Positions 1 to 11,374 of a stretch of DNA of 64,000 nucleotides are shown here, in pieces. A program made the position numbers and the translations under genes. This DNA comes from Tritrichomonas musculus (lineage: Eukaryota > Parabasalia > Tritrichomonadida > Tritrichomonadidae). The notes under the pieces were generated by a model, which saw nothing but the letters and a program-made list of their open reading frames with translations, had not been told where the DNA came from and did not search any database. How positions within the stretch are numbered: position 1 is the first letter of the stretch; each line of letters opens with the position of its first letter. The stretch spans positions 1,116,001-1,180,000 of the forward strand of contig JAPFFF010000024.1 of assembly GCA_039105265.1 (NCBI GenBank), written 5' to 3'.

Positions 1-349
1 TTTATTACATTTCTTAGTAAAAATATTGAATTTAATTTACAATTTTGTGATTTCAATAAAATTTTGATTGAATTTTGGTTAATGGCATTCAATTCTATTT
101 TAATTATATTTCAAATTCAACTTGTAAAATGAAATTTTATTATTTCATATTAATATTTATATTCAATCATTTTTGTGATATTTTAAAGATAATCATTATC
201 TTATGAAATTACAACAGTTATTTTAAATGAAATTTTAATCGAAATAGTTTAATTACATTTAAAATTCATAAAATTTATGGAATTTTATATATTTAATTTT
301 ATACAATTTACTTATTGTATATTCATAAATATGCATTGCATTTAGCTAT

Positions 350-1629
350 TGAAAATAACAATATTGAATATGTAAAACTTTTATTATCCAATAAAAATAT
401 TAATGTTAATTGTATACTAATTAAAAATCACTTAATTTTTATTCAATTCAAAATTCTATGATTAAATTATATTTCACTATTGTAATCTTATAATGAAATT
501 GAAATTTTTGAATTTTTAATATCATTTGCAATTTAATTATTTGTATTATATTTAAAATCAATTAAATTAGTAGCATTTGAAATAAAATATTAATAAAATT
601 TCAGTTTACGTTTTATATACAAGATCAATTTATACAATTATGTTTTAATACAATTTGATGATTAAATATTTTCTTATTTGGCATATATTTCTTAACAAAA
701 ATTAAATGAAATTCTATTATAAAATTTAAATAAAACAGCCTTGTTTTATGCAATTGAAAATGGAAATGATCAAATAATTCAACTTTTATTATCACATCCA
801 GCATTAAATGTTAACATTAAATCAATTTATAAAAATAATATGTTTTTCTAATATAATAAAAATTTCAAATAATTTTTGTAATCAAATTAATGATTGAAAA
901 TTAAATAAAATTTCATGAATATCAATTTTAAATAAAGTTTCTTTCATCGTTTTTCTTAAGAAATTTCATTGTTGCTATGATAAATAAAATTTAATTCAGT
1001 CATTATTAATTGCGTTAATGAATATAATATTTCTTATTTCATTAATATATTTAATATTTTAATTATGTTTTTAAATTAAAATTGAATGTAATTTCTAATA
1101 TTTTTTTGCTGATGAAATTTGTAAAATATCTTTTTATAAAACAGCATTGAATTTAGCTATTGAGAAAGGTAATGAAAAAATTGTTACACTAATATTAAAA
1201 CGACCAGAATTAGATATAAATGTTAAATCTATTTGAAATGAATTTATTTTTATATAATTATAAAATAATGATAATTTAATTCAATTTCATGAAAAATCAT
1301 TTTTTATTCCGTTTCAATCACAATTAATTTTTCATGTAATTTCAAATTAATTTATTTTCATTATGTTTGAATAATTAAATATTTCATAAAGTTGCAAAAT
1401 TTGATGTTCTCATTACATTTCATAGTGATTTTTATTCAATTTTGAATATTTTTTTTTAATGAAAAAATTCAAATAAAATAATGAATAGCATTCAAACAAC
1501 TAACAGTTTAATGAAATTTTTATTTTGTTTATTAATATATCTCCTTTACAACTAGCATTACAAAAGAAAAATGAAAAAATAATTAATCTAATTTTAAGTT
1601 ATAAATCAGCTTTGATTGAAAAATCTTAA
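350..1629 (+). CDS. Ankyrin-repeat gene, 3' part, repeats split by AT-rich spacers
   Basis: Four ankyrin repeats are readable: about 350-412 (KYALHLAIENNNIEYVKLLL), 731-835 (KTALFYAIENGNDQIIQLLL), 1139-1233 (KTALNLAIEKGNEKIVTLIL) and 1543-1629 (SPLQLALQKKNEKIINLIL, then a TAA stop). Each is a nearly complete repeat from the K-T-A-L start to the N-V-N end. About 310-320 bp of AT-rich DNA with many stops separates them, always at the hairpin tip between repeats. I see no conserved GT..AG boundaries. The gene therefore has introns I cannot define, or it is decaying. The N-terminal part lies left of the window. Ankyrin repeats mediate protein binding; no specific partner can be named. Confidence 0.55.
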
Positions 1630-2152
1630 TAAAAAAATCTTTTTAAAAAAAAAACTTCTATATTTATTAACTTTTTTTTTTTTTAATTTTTTATTGATGG
1701 GTTTCCTGTAATAAAAATATGAATATCAAAGACTTTTCTCAGAAAATAAATTTGAATGAATAAGATAGAGGTATGAGAACTGAAAAAACATATTTTAGCC
1801 TTTTATAAAAAATAATTATATCAAAGATGATTTTGAGTTCTTTTTGTTGTATTACAAAAGAAGATCAAACATAAAAAAAAACAAAACAAAATATTCAAGA
1901 AGAGCAAGATAGTCAAGATAATCAAAATGATCAAATAAAAAGAATTGAAACTCATGATGATACAGGCTGCGACTTCCTAAATGGGAACTCACCTCATTTT
2001 TCATTCAATTTTTCAATGTTGTAAAAACACCGCTGGAGTGGGAAAAATAACTTTTTCAATTGATGGGATTTCCTAATTGGGATCATTTGAATACTGTTTT
2101 GAAAAATAACAAAAGTCAAAATATATTAAGAATAAAAAATAATTTATTAAAT
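1630..2152. other. AT-rich intergenic stretch
   Basis: No supported gene. A short open stretch near 1826-1960 could encode a Gln/Asp-rich peptide (EEQDSQDNQNDQIKR), but it is broken by stops and unrecognised. Confidence 0.4.
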
Positions 2153-3134
2153 ATTAGAGCTGTGCGTATTCAACCCACTTATTATTGAAAAAGTTTGTTA
2201 TATTACGAAAAAGTTTGTTATAATGAATAAATATTTATTCGAATAAATATCATTTATATTAGAATAAATATTTTTTTATAGAAAAAGTGACTTTTTCATA
2301 ATAAAAATTTGTTTTATGATAAAAAATACTTATTCGGAAAAACAGACTTATTCGGAAATTAATTTCAAAACTTTTTGAATTAAGACGTTAAGATAATATC
2401 AAAGACGTTAAAATAACTAAAACTTCATTTTTTAATTTGTTTTTTTTCACAATTCGAAGCTTTAATCAATATATTATAAATTGAACAAACTTCTATTAAC
2501 GCAAGTCTATCAAATCGCGTAGTTGACGAAAAAATTTTCAATATTATTGCAAATATTCTTTATTTTTATATCTTTGCATTTTACTCGAAAAAATGATTAA
2601 TATTATTAATATGTATTACCTTTTTATTAACATAATTCTTTCAAATCGCGTACTTGACAAAAAATTTTGAATATTATTGCAAATATTCTTTATTTTTATA
2701 TCTTTGCATTTTACTCGAAAAAATGATTAATATTATTAATATGTATTACCTTTTTATTAACATAATTCTTTCAAATCGCGTACTTGACAAAAAATTTTGA
2801 TTATTATTGCAAATATTCTTTATTTTTATATCTTTGCATTTTACTCGAAAAAATGATTAATATTATTAATATGTATCTACTTTTTCAGAGAATTAGATAT
2901 TTATAAATTTCTATATATATATATCATGTTTAAATAAATAATTTTTTGGAAAATAACATATGTTTTCTTGAATAAGTAATTTTATTTAAATTAAAATATG
3001 TTTTTCCGAAATTTAGACTTATTCGGAATAACAGACTTATTCGGAAATAAAAAACTTATATTATGAAAAAGTGTACTTATATCAGAAAAAGTTTTTTTTT
3101 CTCCAAAAAAAAGTTTTTCACGCGGGGCTCTATT
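2153..3134. repeat. Possible decayed element with imperfect terminal inverted repeats
   Basis: The left end reads ATTAGAGCTGTGCGT and the right end, reverse-complemented, reads AATAGAGCCCCGCGTG, an imperfect inverted match. Inside both ends are runs of AAAAAGT and TTATTCGGAA motifs (2328-2364 and 3006-3050). The centre is a 130-bp tandem array. There is no coding sequence. The boundaries are a guess and no clear target duplication was found. Confidence 0.35.
2507..2875. repeat. 130-bp tandem repeat, three copies
   Basis: The motif TCAAATCGCGTA recurs at about 2510, 2641 and 2771. Between occurrences the sequence is nearly identical, including the block GCAAATATTCTTTATTTTTA. The period is 130-131 bp. 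The first copy has diverged slightly (TAGTTGACG against TACTTGACA). Confidence 0.85.
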
Positions 3135-3678
3135 ATTAAAAATATATTTTTATAATATTAATTTATTAGAAAATAAAAATAATGTGAATTATTAAATATT
3201 ATTAAAAATATATTTTTATACCCGTTTCGCGCTCCAATTTGGAAAGTTCGTTATTTTTTTGAATGCTTTTTTTAACGAATAAAAAATTGAGAGAAATTCT
3301 GAGAGGAAATTGAATGTAATTAACGAATAAAAAAATTAAAATGATTTTATCTCAAGAAAAAAAAACATATTTTTAATTAAATGCAATTATTAACAACATT
3401 GACTTAAAACCTTTTAATAATAAAAATATAAAGAAAAAAGAAGATGGTAGAAATTTTAAATCTTTAATATTATATCAAAAAATAAATGATATGCATAAAA
3501 TCCCTATGGATTATTCATTATTGGTATCTAAACTATTTAATTTAGTATTTAACAAAGGCGGATTTTTTTTTCATTCAAAATATGATGTTCAGATCTCGAT
3601 CTTTGATGTTTCTTATGGAAAGATTTTTAAATATTTAAATATTTAAATATTGTATTTTTTGAATGAAAATATTAGGTT

Positions 3679-3790
3679 AGGTGCTTTTGATTTTAACGGA
3701 ACTTTTTTTTGAGAAAAATTCTGAAGATTTTAAGTTTTTTTGATTTTTTTTTTTTTTTTTTTTTTAAAAAAAAATGAATCAGAAGCACCT
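3679..3790. repeat. Inverted repeat related to 20702-20851
   Basis: AGGTGCTTTTGATT at 3679-3692 pairs with AATCAGAAGCACCT at 3777-3790, with one mismatch. The sequence after it (AGTGAAAAATTGA, then a GATT tract and CCTAACAT) resembles the sequence after the hairpin at 20755-20795. Both are probably copies of one dispersed repeat. Confidence 0.6.
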
Positions 3791-3871
3791 TAACAAAAAG
3801 TGAAAAATTGAAAAGAGCAAAAAAATTGAATTGGTTTTTTTGATTAAAACCCTAACATTTATGGGGAGATG

Positions 3872-4043
3872 ATAAAATTTCCAACTTTTTTCACTTCACA
3901 TTTCGTTTTTTTAAATAAAAAAATAAAAATTGTGAATTTTTTAAAAAATAGTGATTTTTTTTGAGAAAATTCAAAAAATTCACAATTTTTATTTTTTTAT
4001 TTAAAAAAACGAAATGTGAAGTGAAAAAAGTGGAAAATTTTAT
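3872..4043. repeat. Long inverted repeat (hairpin), arms about 75 bp
   Basis: The left arm contains CTTTTTTCACTTCACATTTC followed by GTTTTTTTAAATAAAAAAAT. The right arm contains the exact complements, ending in GAAATGTGAAGTGAAAAAAG. The loop is about 20-25 bp around 3950-3972. It could be a foldback element or a cruciform-forming sequence. No gene overlaps it. Confidence 0.8.
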
Positions 4044-4194
4044 TTCCACCCAACATTAATGTCTTTTGAAAAATATCAAAGACGTTAATGCAACATCAAA
4101 AAATAACGTTTTTACAGTTGTAATGTGAGATGGATATGAAGAAAAAATAGCTTATTAATTTTTATTAATTGAAATTTAAAAAAAAAATGGAAAA

Positions 4195-6987
4195 TCATTT
4201 TGAAAGTAATTGCTTAATCTCATGATTTTTAGAATAATCGATTGGTTTTTTTCCATGACTATCTTTAATATTAATGTCAATCTCTTTCTTTCCGAGCAAA
4301 AGTTTTATTATTTCAAGATTTCCTATTTCAACTGCAAGATGCAAGGATGCCTTTTGCTCCATTTGATTATTACCTGAATGATTTTGAATTTCATCGAAAG
4401 ATATGATTTTGAATGTAATTGAAAGATATGATTTTGAATGTGATTGAAAGATATGATTTTGAATTTTATAAAAAAATATGAAAAATATATCCAAGATTGA
4501 TATCAAGTTTGTCATTCGTTAATAAAAGTTTCACAATTTCAATGTTTTCTTTTTCAATGGCCAAATATAATGCTGTCTTATAAATTTTTATTTAATCAAA
4601 ATTTCATCGAAAGATATGATTTTGAATTTCATTGAAAGATATGATTTTGAATTTCATTGAAAGATATGATTTTGAATTTCATTGAAAGATATGATTTTGA
4701 ATTTTATTGAAAGATATGATTTTGAATTTTATTGAAAGATATGATTTTGAATTATATTGAAAGATATGATTTTGAATTTTATTGAAAGATATGATTTTGA
4801 ATTCCATTGAAAGATATGATTTTGAATTCCATTGAAAGATATGATTTTGAATTTCATTGAAAGATATGATTTTGAATGTAATTGAAAGATATGATTTTGA
4901 ATTTCATTGAAAAATATGATTTTGAATCCAATTGAAAGATATGATTTTGAATTTCATTGAAAGATATGATTTTGAATGTGATTGAAAGATATGATTTTGA
5001 ATTTCATCGAAAGATATGATTTTGAATGTAATTGAAAGATATGATTTTGAATTTCATCGAAAGATATGATTTTGAATTCCATCGAAAGATATGATTTTGA
5101 ATTTCATCGAAAGATATGATTTTGAATTCCATCGAAAGATATGATTTTGAATTTCATTGAAAGATATGATTTTGAATTTCATTGAAAGATATGATTTTGA
5201 ATTTCATCGAAAGATATGATTTTGAATTTTATTGAAAGATATGATTTTGAATTTTATAAAAAAATATGAAAAATATATCCAAGATTGATATCAAGTTTGT
5301 CATTCGTTAATAAAAGTTTCACAATTTCAATGTTTTCTTTTTCAACGGCCAAATATAATGCTGTCTTATAAATTTTTATTTGATCAAAATTTCATCGAAA
5401 GATATGATTTTGAATTTTATTGAAAGATATGATTTTGAATTTCATTGAAAGATATGATATTGAATTTTATTGAAAGATATGATTTTGAATTTCATTGAAA
5501 GATATGATTTTGAATTTTATTGAAAGATATGATTTTGAATTTTATTGAAAGATATGACTTTGAATTCCATTGAAAGATATGATTTTGAATCCAATTGAAA
5601 GATATGATTTTGAATCCAATTGAAAGATATGATTTTGAATCCAATTGAAAGATATGATTTTGAATTTCATTGAAAGATATGATTTTGAATTTCATTGAAA
5701 GATATGATTTTGAATTTCATTGAAAGATATGATTTTGAATTTCATTGAAAGATATGATTTTGAATTTCATTGAAAAATATGATTTTGAATTTTATTGAAA
5801 GATATGGTTTTAACATAATTAAATAATTATCAATTGAAATTGTATTAACAGGATAATGAAATTACTTTTTTGTTTATATCTATATCTTTGTTTTTCAAGA
5901 GGTCATCAATAAGTGCACAATAATCGTACTTGCACAAGTTGCAAAATGAAATTTCACTAATGAACTCTTTTTTCAAAAAGGCGAAATTATAATATTTGAG
6001 GCATTGGTTGAACGTATCCTGCGAGTTTTCTTCATCATTTTGCAAGAAGTTGTTTACGAAGTAATTTGCAATGTCGTTGTGGTGGCATTTGATTGATTCA
6101 TAAAAGACTTGTTTGTATGACTTATCCTTTAATTCAACATGATTGTCTTCAATAAAATGAATCATTTCAGCATTTTGGCCATGAATAGTCAAAAGCCACA
6201 TCGATGGCGTTAATTTGACACTTTCAAGTCGCAAGTAGTTAAATATTTGGATTGAGCCAAAAAATACAGCATATTCAATCAATGACAAATTGCATTGTTT
6301 TTTAAGTAAAAAAGAATTTGTTTCATAAATTGATGGCTGAATTTTGGCGTTAAGTGAAACATCATTTCTTATAACGTGCGCAACAAATTCGTCAACCATG
6401 TCCTTTCGAATCAATTCACAAATATGATTGTCATTTTCGCCTTCCTTTCGTTTTTCATAAAAATTTTCGGGCAATTCTTTCTTTATCTCCTCAACCCATC
6501 CACTTTTCTTCCATTTTGGTTTATATTTTGGGAACCATTTTTCATTGATGAATGGCTGAATTTCCGGCTGAAAATACTGTGGATATTTGGAATCTATGTA
6601 TATGTTTATCTTCGTAATTTTTTTAGCTATATATTCATCAAAAACTATTATATGCTGTTCAATGAGAAATAAAAGAATCCTTTTGTTGTTCTTAAAAATA
6701 TTGAATATTTCAGAATTTGATAAATATTTCTTGATATCTTCTTTGAAAAAGAGTAAAATTCTTTCGATTTTGCTGAAAAAATTGGGGAAATGATGAAAAT
6801 TATTCCCAATTGTGCAAATTAAGTGTAGAAATGACAAAAGATCATACTGGTTATCACTTATTTTGGAATTATTAAATTTATCTTTGAGAAATAGTAAGTT
6901 TTCTTCTGAATTGGCTTCTTCTTCAAGAAAATTCAGAATGCTTTCTTCGATGTCTTTCATCATGTCCAAATATTCCTTAGAACTCAT
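4195..6987 (-). CDS. Ankyrin-repeat protein with trichomonad-type N-terminal domain, interrupted by tandem-repeat spacers
   Basis: The ATG at 6987 opens a 380-residue frame ending at 5845. It is acidic and helical at first (MSSKEYLDMMKDIEESIL), followed by the region found in trichomonad ankyrin proteins (LIEYAVFFGSIQIFNYLR, then IHGQNAEMIHFIEDNHVE, then IKCHHNDIANYFVNNF), here matched by eye to the DUF3447-type domain. The frame stops just after an ankyrin segment ending DIDIN. Two nearly identical ankyrin units (KTALYLAVEKENIEIVKLLL) follow at about 5287-5370 and 4505-4586, and a final unit with the C-terminus lies at 4195-4360 (KASLHLAVEIGNLEIIKLLL ... INIKDSHGKKPIDY). Arrays of a 25-bp repeat separate the units. 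The last hairpin (KDSHGKKP) has no spacer and shows what the others replaced. Whether the spacers are introns, translated inserts or decay is unresolved. Confidence 0.55.
4370..5812. repeat. 25-bp tandem repeat arrays within an ankyrin gene
   Basis: The unit is GAAAGATATGATTTTGAAT plus TTCATT or a variant, with a 25-bp period. There are about 45 copies in three blocks (about 4372-4460, 4605-5250 and 5395-5805). A roughly 145-bp ankyrin-coding segment interrupts them at about 4460-4605 and again, nearly identical, at 5250-5395. Because 25 is not a multiple of three, the minus strand reads through all three frames in turn as IQNHIFQ, SKSYLSI and FKIISFN, giving a 25-residue peptide period without stops in most of the array. 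Confidence 0.95.
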
Positions 6988-7755
6988 GGGTTTCCTTTAA
7001 TAATTTATTTGAATAATTTTTGCATAGTTATTCATATAGAGAATTCGTCGATAAAATTTTAAATAAAACATTTCATATTTTTTAATAATAAATGATTGGA
7101 TTATATAATGATTTGCATAATTCTTTTTTGGTCTATTTTCAAGATATGAATATAATATATATTTGTGAGTATAAATAACTTAATTTCTGAATTTTTATAT
7201 TCTATTTTTGTGAGCATAAATAAATAGGGTTTTTAATAACCGATTTTTAATTGAAAATATAATTTGTAAAATATACAAAATCAATTTAATATATTATTGA
7301 ATATTTTAATTTGTACTAGCTTATTACATTTAAAAATAAATTATTAATATTACTAATATAATATTAGAAATAATTTGAAAATATTATGGAAAATTATATC
7401 AATTGAACAAATTATGCAAAACTTAATTCTTATCTGAATTAAATATTAATATTTATTTTATAGCTATTATATTTCAACAATATATATGAGTTGATAAATC
7501 TGTGCTAAAATTTATAAATCTCTTTTTTAATAGAAGTTATCGACAAAATAAGAAGCATTTCTTAATTTTACTTTAATTTAATGTATGATATAGATGAGTT
7601 AAAAATCTTATTATATATTTTAAATTGAGTAAAAATATCAAGTTATTTGAAAAAAAAAAATTTACATTATTTAATATATGAAGGCATAATTTAAACAAAG
7701 ATATTCACGTTTTTATCGAAAATTTTCATTTTGTACGTTAACAGAAAATTTTAAA
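6988..7755. other. Upstream region of the first LRR gene copy
   Basis: AT-rich and non-coding. From 7135 onward it belongs to the duplicated segment (second copy from 30199). Confidence 0.6.
7726..7731 (+). promoter_or_regulatory. Initiator-like motif TCATTT
   Basis: TCATTT matches the trichomonad initiator TCAYTW. It lies 30 bp before the ATG at 7756 and is conserved in the duplicate. The distance is rather long for a Trichomonas initiator (usually within about 20 bp), so this is tentative. Confidence 0.35.
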
Positions 7756-8661
7756 ATGGATGAAATTAAAGAATACCCTATATGGCTTACAATCCATTCT
7801 CATCCAATCATGCAAACTGGGACGTTAAATCTAAAAAATAATGTTCAAGTAGATCTACATGAATTTTTAACTGATTCATTTTCGTCATATATACCTCTTA
7901 TAAAAATATTAGATATAAGTGGTAATTTTTCTATTGAATCTCTTGAAGGTCTCCCATATTTACCACATATTCATGTTTTCAATGCAAATGCAACAGGATT
8001 ATTGACATTTAAAAATTTTAAATCGATCAGTCATGCCACAAAAGTTTCATTTAAAGATACGCCAATAAGCAAATATATAACTTATCGTTTAGCGATTCTA
8101 TTGATTTTTGGAAAAAAGCTTATTTCAATTGATGGATCAATTATATCAAATAATTTATATCAAAAATACGAGCAATATCCAAAATATGCTTCAGAACTTG
8201 TTAATCGAGGATGGATTGTAGAATTTCCTTGTCCTAATGAAAATAGATTAGCCTTTTTATGCGATTTGTATAATTTGGAAAGACCTGCTGAATTGGATAA
8301 TATACTAGCTATAGACAAACCAGATGATGATATTTCGGAAAGTTCAATATCACAATCAAATAGCACTTTTAATTTCATCGACTCTTTTCAAAATATTGTT
8401 AATGAATATCATTCAAGGCAAAAACAGATGTTTAAAGATGCTGAAGTATTTTTTGCACCTTCAGTTACAAAGAAAAAGAATCCAAGGAATGTTGGAAGAG
8501 AGTTAGCTATTTCAATTAAAAATTTATTTTTCGAACATGGAAGATTAATTAATGAAAATGATTTGCAAGGAACATTGAGAGCTGTTGATGAATTATGCCA
8601 AAAGGCCTTACTGAAAAAGAAAATATCTGAATCTTTGACCAAGCAAAACTATTTTTTGTAA
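7756..8661 (+). CDS. Leucine-rich repeat protein (SDS22/U2A'-like), copy 1
   Basis: 301 residues starting at ATG 7756. Residues about 45-140 hold degenerate leucine-rich repeats (IPLIKILDISGNFSIESLEG, then LPYLPHIHVFNANATGLLTF), ending with an LRR-cap-like segment (AILLIFGKKLISIDGSIIS) of the kind found in SDS22/U2A'/LRR_9 proteins. The C-terminal third is polar and probably helical, with a basic patch (TKKKNPRNVGRELAISIKN). No signal peptide or membrane segment is seen, so it is probably intracellular. The protein is identical to the copy at 30769-31674; the one base difference I see (8517) is silent. Function is unknown beyond likely protein binding. Confidence 0.75.
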   Translation: MDEIKEYPIWLTIHSHPIMQTGTLNLKNNVQVDLHEFLTDSFSSYIPLIKILDISGNFSIESLEGLPYLPHIHVFNANATGLLTFKNFKSISHATKVSFKDTPISKYITYRLAILLIFGKKLISIDGSIISNNLYQKYEQYPKYASELVNRGWIVEFPCPNENRLAFLCDLYNLERPAELDNILAIDKPDDDISESSISQSNSTFNFIDSFQNIVNEYHSRQKQMFKDAEVFFAPSVTKKKNPRNVGRELAISIKNLFFEHGRLINENDLQGTLRAVDELCQKALLKKKISESLTKQNYFL

Positions 8662-8840
8662 CCCTTTTTTTTTTTTAAGTAATTTGTAAATATTGATTTT
8701 TTTGATTAATTTGATAAATGTTTTAATGTGAATTATACTTATTATTATTTTTGTTTTAAATATAATATATAAATATTTTTTGTAAAGATATAAAGTTTAT
8801 ATCAATCGGTTTAAATGCTTTAAATACTTTTGTAAAGACT

Positions 8841-8988
8841 CAATTGGTTTAAATGCTTTTTATGGTTGTTGAAACATAAATCAATCCTTTGCATAGATTA
8901 AATGTATGACTTTTGATTTCAGTTATAGAAGAAGGAATTACTACTTGTTTAAATGACGAACAACCATAAAAAGCATTTAAACCAATTG
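8841..8988. repeat. 30-bp inverted repeat of an LRR-coding fragment
   Basis: CAATTGGTTTAAATGCTTTT begins a 30-bp block at 8841-8870 that recurs as its exact reverse complement at 8959-8988. There it codes for GLNAFYGC in the BspA-like repeats of the minus-strand pseudogene. A further partial copy sits at 8802-8822. The 3' end of that gene has been rearranged, right at the border of the duplicated segment. Confidence 0.8.
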
Positions 8989-10881
8989 AAACAACAGATG
9001 AAGGAATTTTAAAATCTTCAAGTGAACAACATCCCTCAAAAGAATTATTACCTATTTCAATTAACGAATCATGTATTTTAATTTTTTTCAAAGATGAACA
9101 GCCTTTAAACATATAATCCTCAATTTTTATTATTGTTGAAGGAATCTCAAACTCTTTTAATGATGAACAGTATAGAAAAACAGTATGGCCTATTTGTTTA
9201 ATTAATGAAGGAAGAATTGCCTTCTTCAATAATTTGCATCCACAGAAAACATAATCGCCTATTTTATTTACTGATTCTGGAATTATAATTTCAATCAATG
9301 ATGAACATCCTTCAAAAGCTGAGCTTTCAATTTCATTAACAGATGGTGGAATGTTTATTTGTTTCAATGAAAAACAATTTTTGAATGAAAATTTACCAAA
9401 TTTTTCTATTGAACATGAAGATGAAAACTCAATTTTTAAAAGTGAAGAACAATCTTCAAATGTAGAATCTTCAATACTTTTTATATGAGAAGGAATTGTT
9501 ATTTGTCCCAATTTTTTGCATCCTTTGAAGCATCCTTTTCCCATTTTAACTTCGTGATTTGAAAGCAAAAGATTAATAATTTCAATGTTATTGTTAATGG
9601 CAGCCAAATGTAACGGAGTGAAATTAAAATCCAACAAAAATTAAAATTTTATTTAAACAAACAAATTGAAAGAAATTTTATTTAAAAAATATTTTATAAA
9701 GAACTTTATTTCAAATACATAAAAAAAAAAATGCCTTTCGAATAAATAAATAAATAAAAAAGAAAATTATCGTATGATTGAAATCCAATTTATTTGTTTT
9801 AAATATAAAATCAACGATTGTTATATAATCATATTTACATGCATAATAAAATAATGAATGAATTGGATTTTCCAAAAAAAACGAAATTATAATAACGAAA
9901 AGCAAAAGATTTATGATTTTTATCAAATTTTAATTTAATTTTCTTTTCATCAATTAAATTATCTTTGATATAAATTGCAATTTCGTTATGATGGCATTTA
10001 ATTGCTTCTTTTAAACATTCTTTATAAGTCTAATCTTTTGGTTCAACTTTATTTTCTTCAAGAAGATGAATTAATTCTGCATTATTACCATGAATCGCAT
10101 ATAACCATAAAGATGGACTTAATTCAACATTATTCATTCTTAAAAAGTTAAATATTTGAATCGACCCATAAAATGCAGAGTATTCAATTAATGTTGTGTT
10201 TTTGTTTTTCAATAAAAATGAATTGGTCTCATAGATTGATGGATTAATTTGACTGGAAAGTGAAATGCAATTTTTTGTGCAATATGATATGAATTCAATA
10301 ACAGAATCATTTCGAATTAATGAACAAATTTTTGAATCATTTTCACCTAGTAACCGTTTTTCTTTAAAATTGTTTAATGTTATCGGATCTATTCTAGAAA
10401 TTTGTCTTTCAAGTCGTCTTTTCCTTTCTCCTTTAACAAATGATTGGATTTCTGTACTTAAAAAGTGACTTATTTTAACGGTCTCTTTTCTGCTTTTTTG
10501 GAAAATATATTTTATTATTGTTTGATCAATTGATATAATTTATTGATCTATAAGAAATAGAAGGATTATTTTATCTTTATGAAATAAATCAAAGATTTCA
10601 GAATTTGTAAAAAAGTTGATGATTTCTTCTTTAAAAAATAGAATAATTGTCTCAATTTTGTGGAAAAAATATAAATTTCTATGATGGTTTTTGGATATTT
10701 TTGATAATAAATGAAGTAATAATTTTAATTCATTTCGATTTTCTTTGATTTTTTGTTTTTCTAAAAATTTAAGTAAATTTTGATATTCATCGGTGGCTTC
10801 ATTTGCTTTATCTAAAAATTCAAGAAGAACTGTTTGTATTTCTTCTTTTTCTTTGATATATCCTTCAATATTGAAGTTCAT
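8849..10881 (-). pseudogene. Ankyrin/BspA-like LRR hybrid protein, broken
   Basis: Starting from ATG at 10881 (MNFNIEGYIKEKEE), this has the same N-terminal domain as the genes at 4195-6987 and 48443-50618: LIEYSAFYGSIQIFNFLRMN, then IHGNNAELIHLLEENKVE. It then has an ankyrin stretch (FYYACKYDYITIVDFIFK) and about nine BspA-like LRR_5 repeats (for example CSSLLKIEFSSSCSIEKFG). Two in-frame stops interrupt it (at about 10540 after LFLIDQ, and at about 10028 after VEPKD), as does a frame change near a T-run at about 9880. An AT-rich spacer of about 145 bp (about 9630-9770) separates two ankyrin units at the same hairpin position as in its relatives. The 3' end is truncated. It is a relic of an ankyrin-plus-BspA protein. 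Confidence 0.75.
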
Positions 10882-11374
10882 CAAAGTTTTTTTTTTTTTG
10901 AATTACGATTAATTTTTTTGAATTACGATTATTTTATTTGAAATAGTTACCTATGTCAATAGGAAAAAAGTGACATATAAATTGAGAGCTAACTTTAAAA
11001 ATCTAAGGTTTTTTTTAAAAGCATAATATATTATAGTATTTATTGTTTTATATTTATAAAACAAAAATAATAAAAAAAAAAATCCGAAGAAAATTGGTTT
11101 ATCTGTGGTTCATACAATCTCATGACTACATTTTCCCCACCAAAACTCAAAGAACCTGATTTCATTCTAATTCTAATATTGTGATTAAAATTAAAAATTT
11201 GTAGATAATTTCAATCCCTTAGCCAAATGCAATAGTTAGTCTATACAGATTATACCATTAACTCCTAATTTATCTAATAAATCTATTAAAAATAAATTTT
11301 TTTCATTGAATTTTAACTTTTTGAAGCGACCAAAATTTTATTGAATTATTTTTGGTTTCAGTTTATATTAATAC
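10882..11374. other. Intergenic region between divergent genes
   Basis: AT-rich. It contains AAAATCCGAAGAAAATT at 11079-11095, the same 17-mer as half of the palindrome at 38388-38417. No gene is supported. Confidence 0.45.

Larger units (their letters stand above)
3136..4190. other. Intergenic DNA with hairpin-forming repeats
   Basis: No gene is supported. The stretch is AT-rich with long A and T runs and holds the two inverted repeats listed separately (3679-3790 and 3872-4043). Confidence 0.5.
7135..8798. repeat. Segmental duplication, copy 1 (second copy at 30199-31809)
   Basis: From ATTTTCAAGATATGAAT at 7135 to ATAAAGTTT at 8798 the sequence matches 30199-31809. Copy 1 has about 50 extra bp near 7160-7205, and there are a few substitutions and A/T-run differences in non-coding parts. 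The coding region differs at only one position that I found. Confidence 0.95.

Noticed and set aside
2507-2875. CRISPR array suspected from three spaced repeats
   Set aside because: The full 130-bp period is conserved, including the would-be spacers, so it is a plain tandem repeat in a eukaryotic genome.
5492-5695. 67-codon minus-strand frame made of FKIISFN/QNHIFQ repeats
   Set aside because: It is only the 25-bp array read in one frame, not an independent gene.
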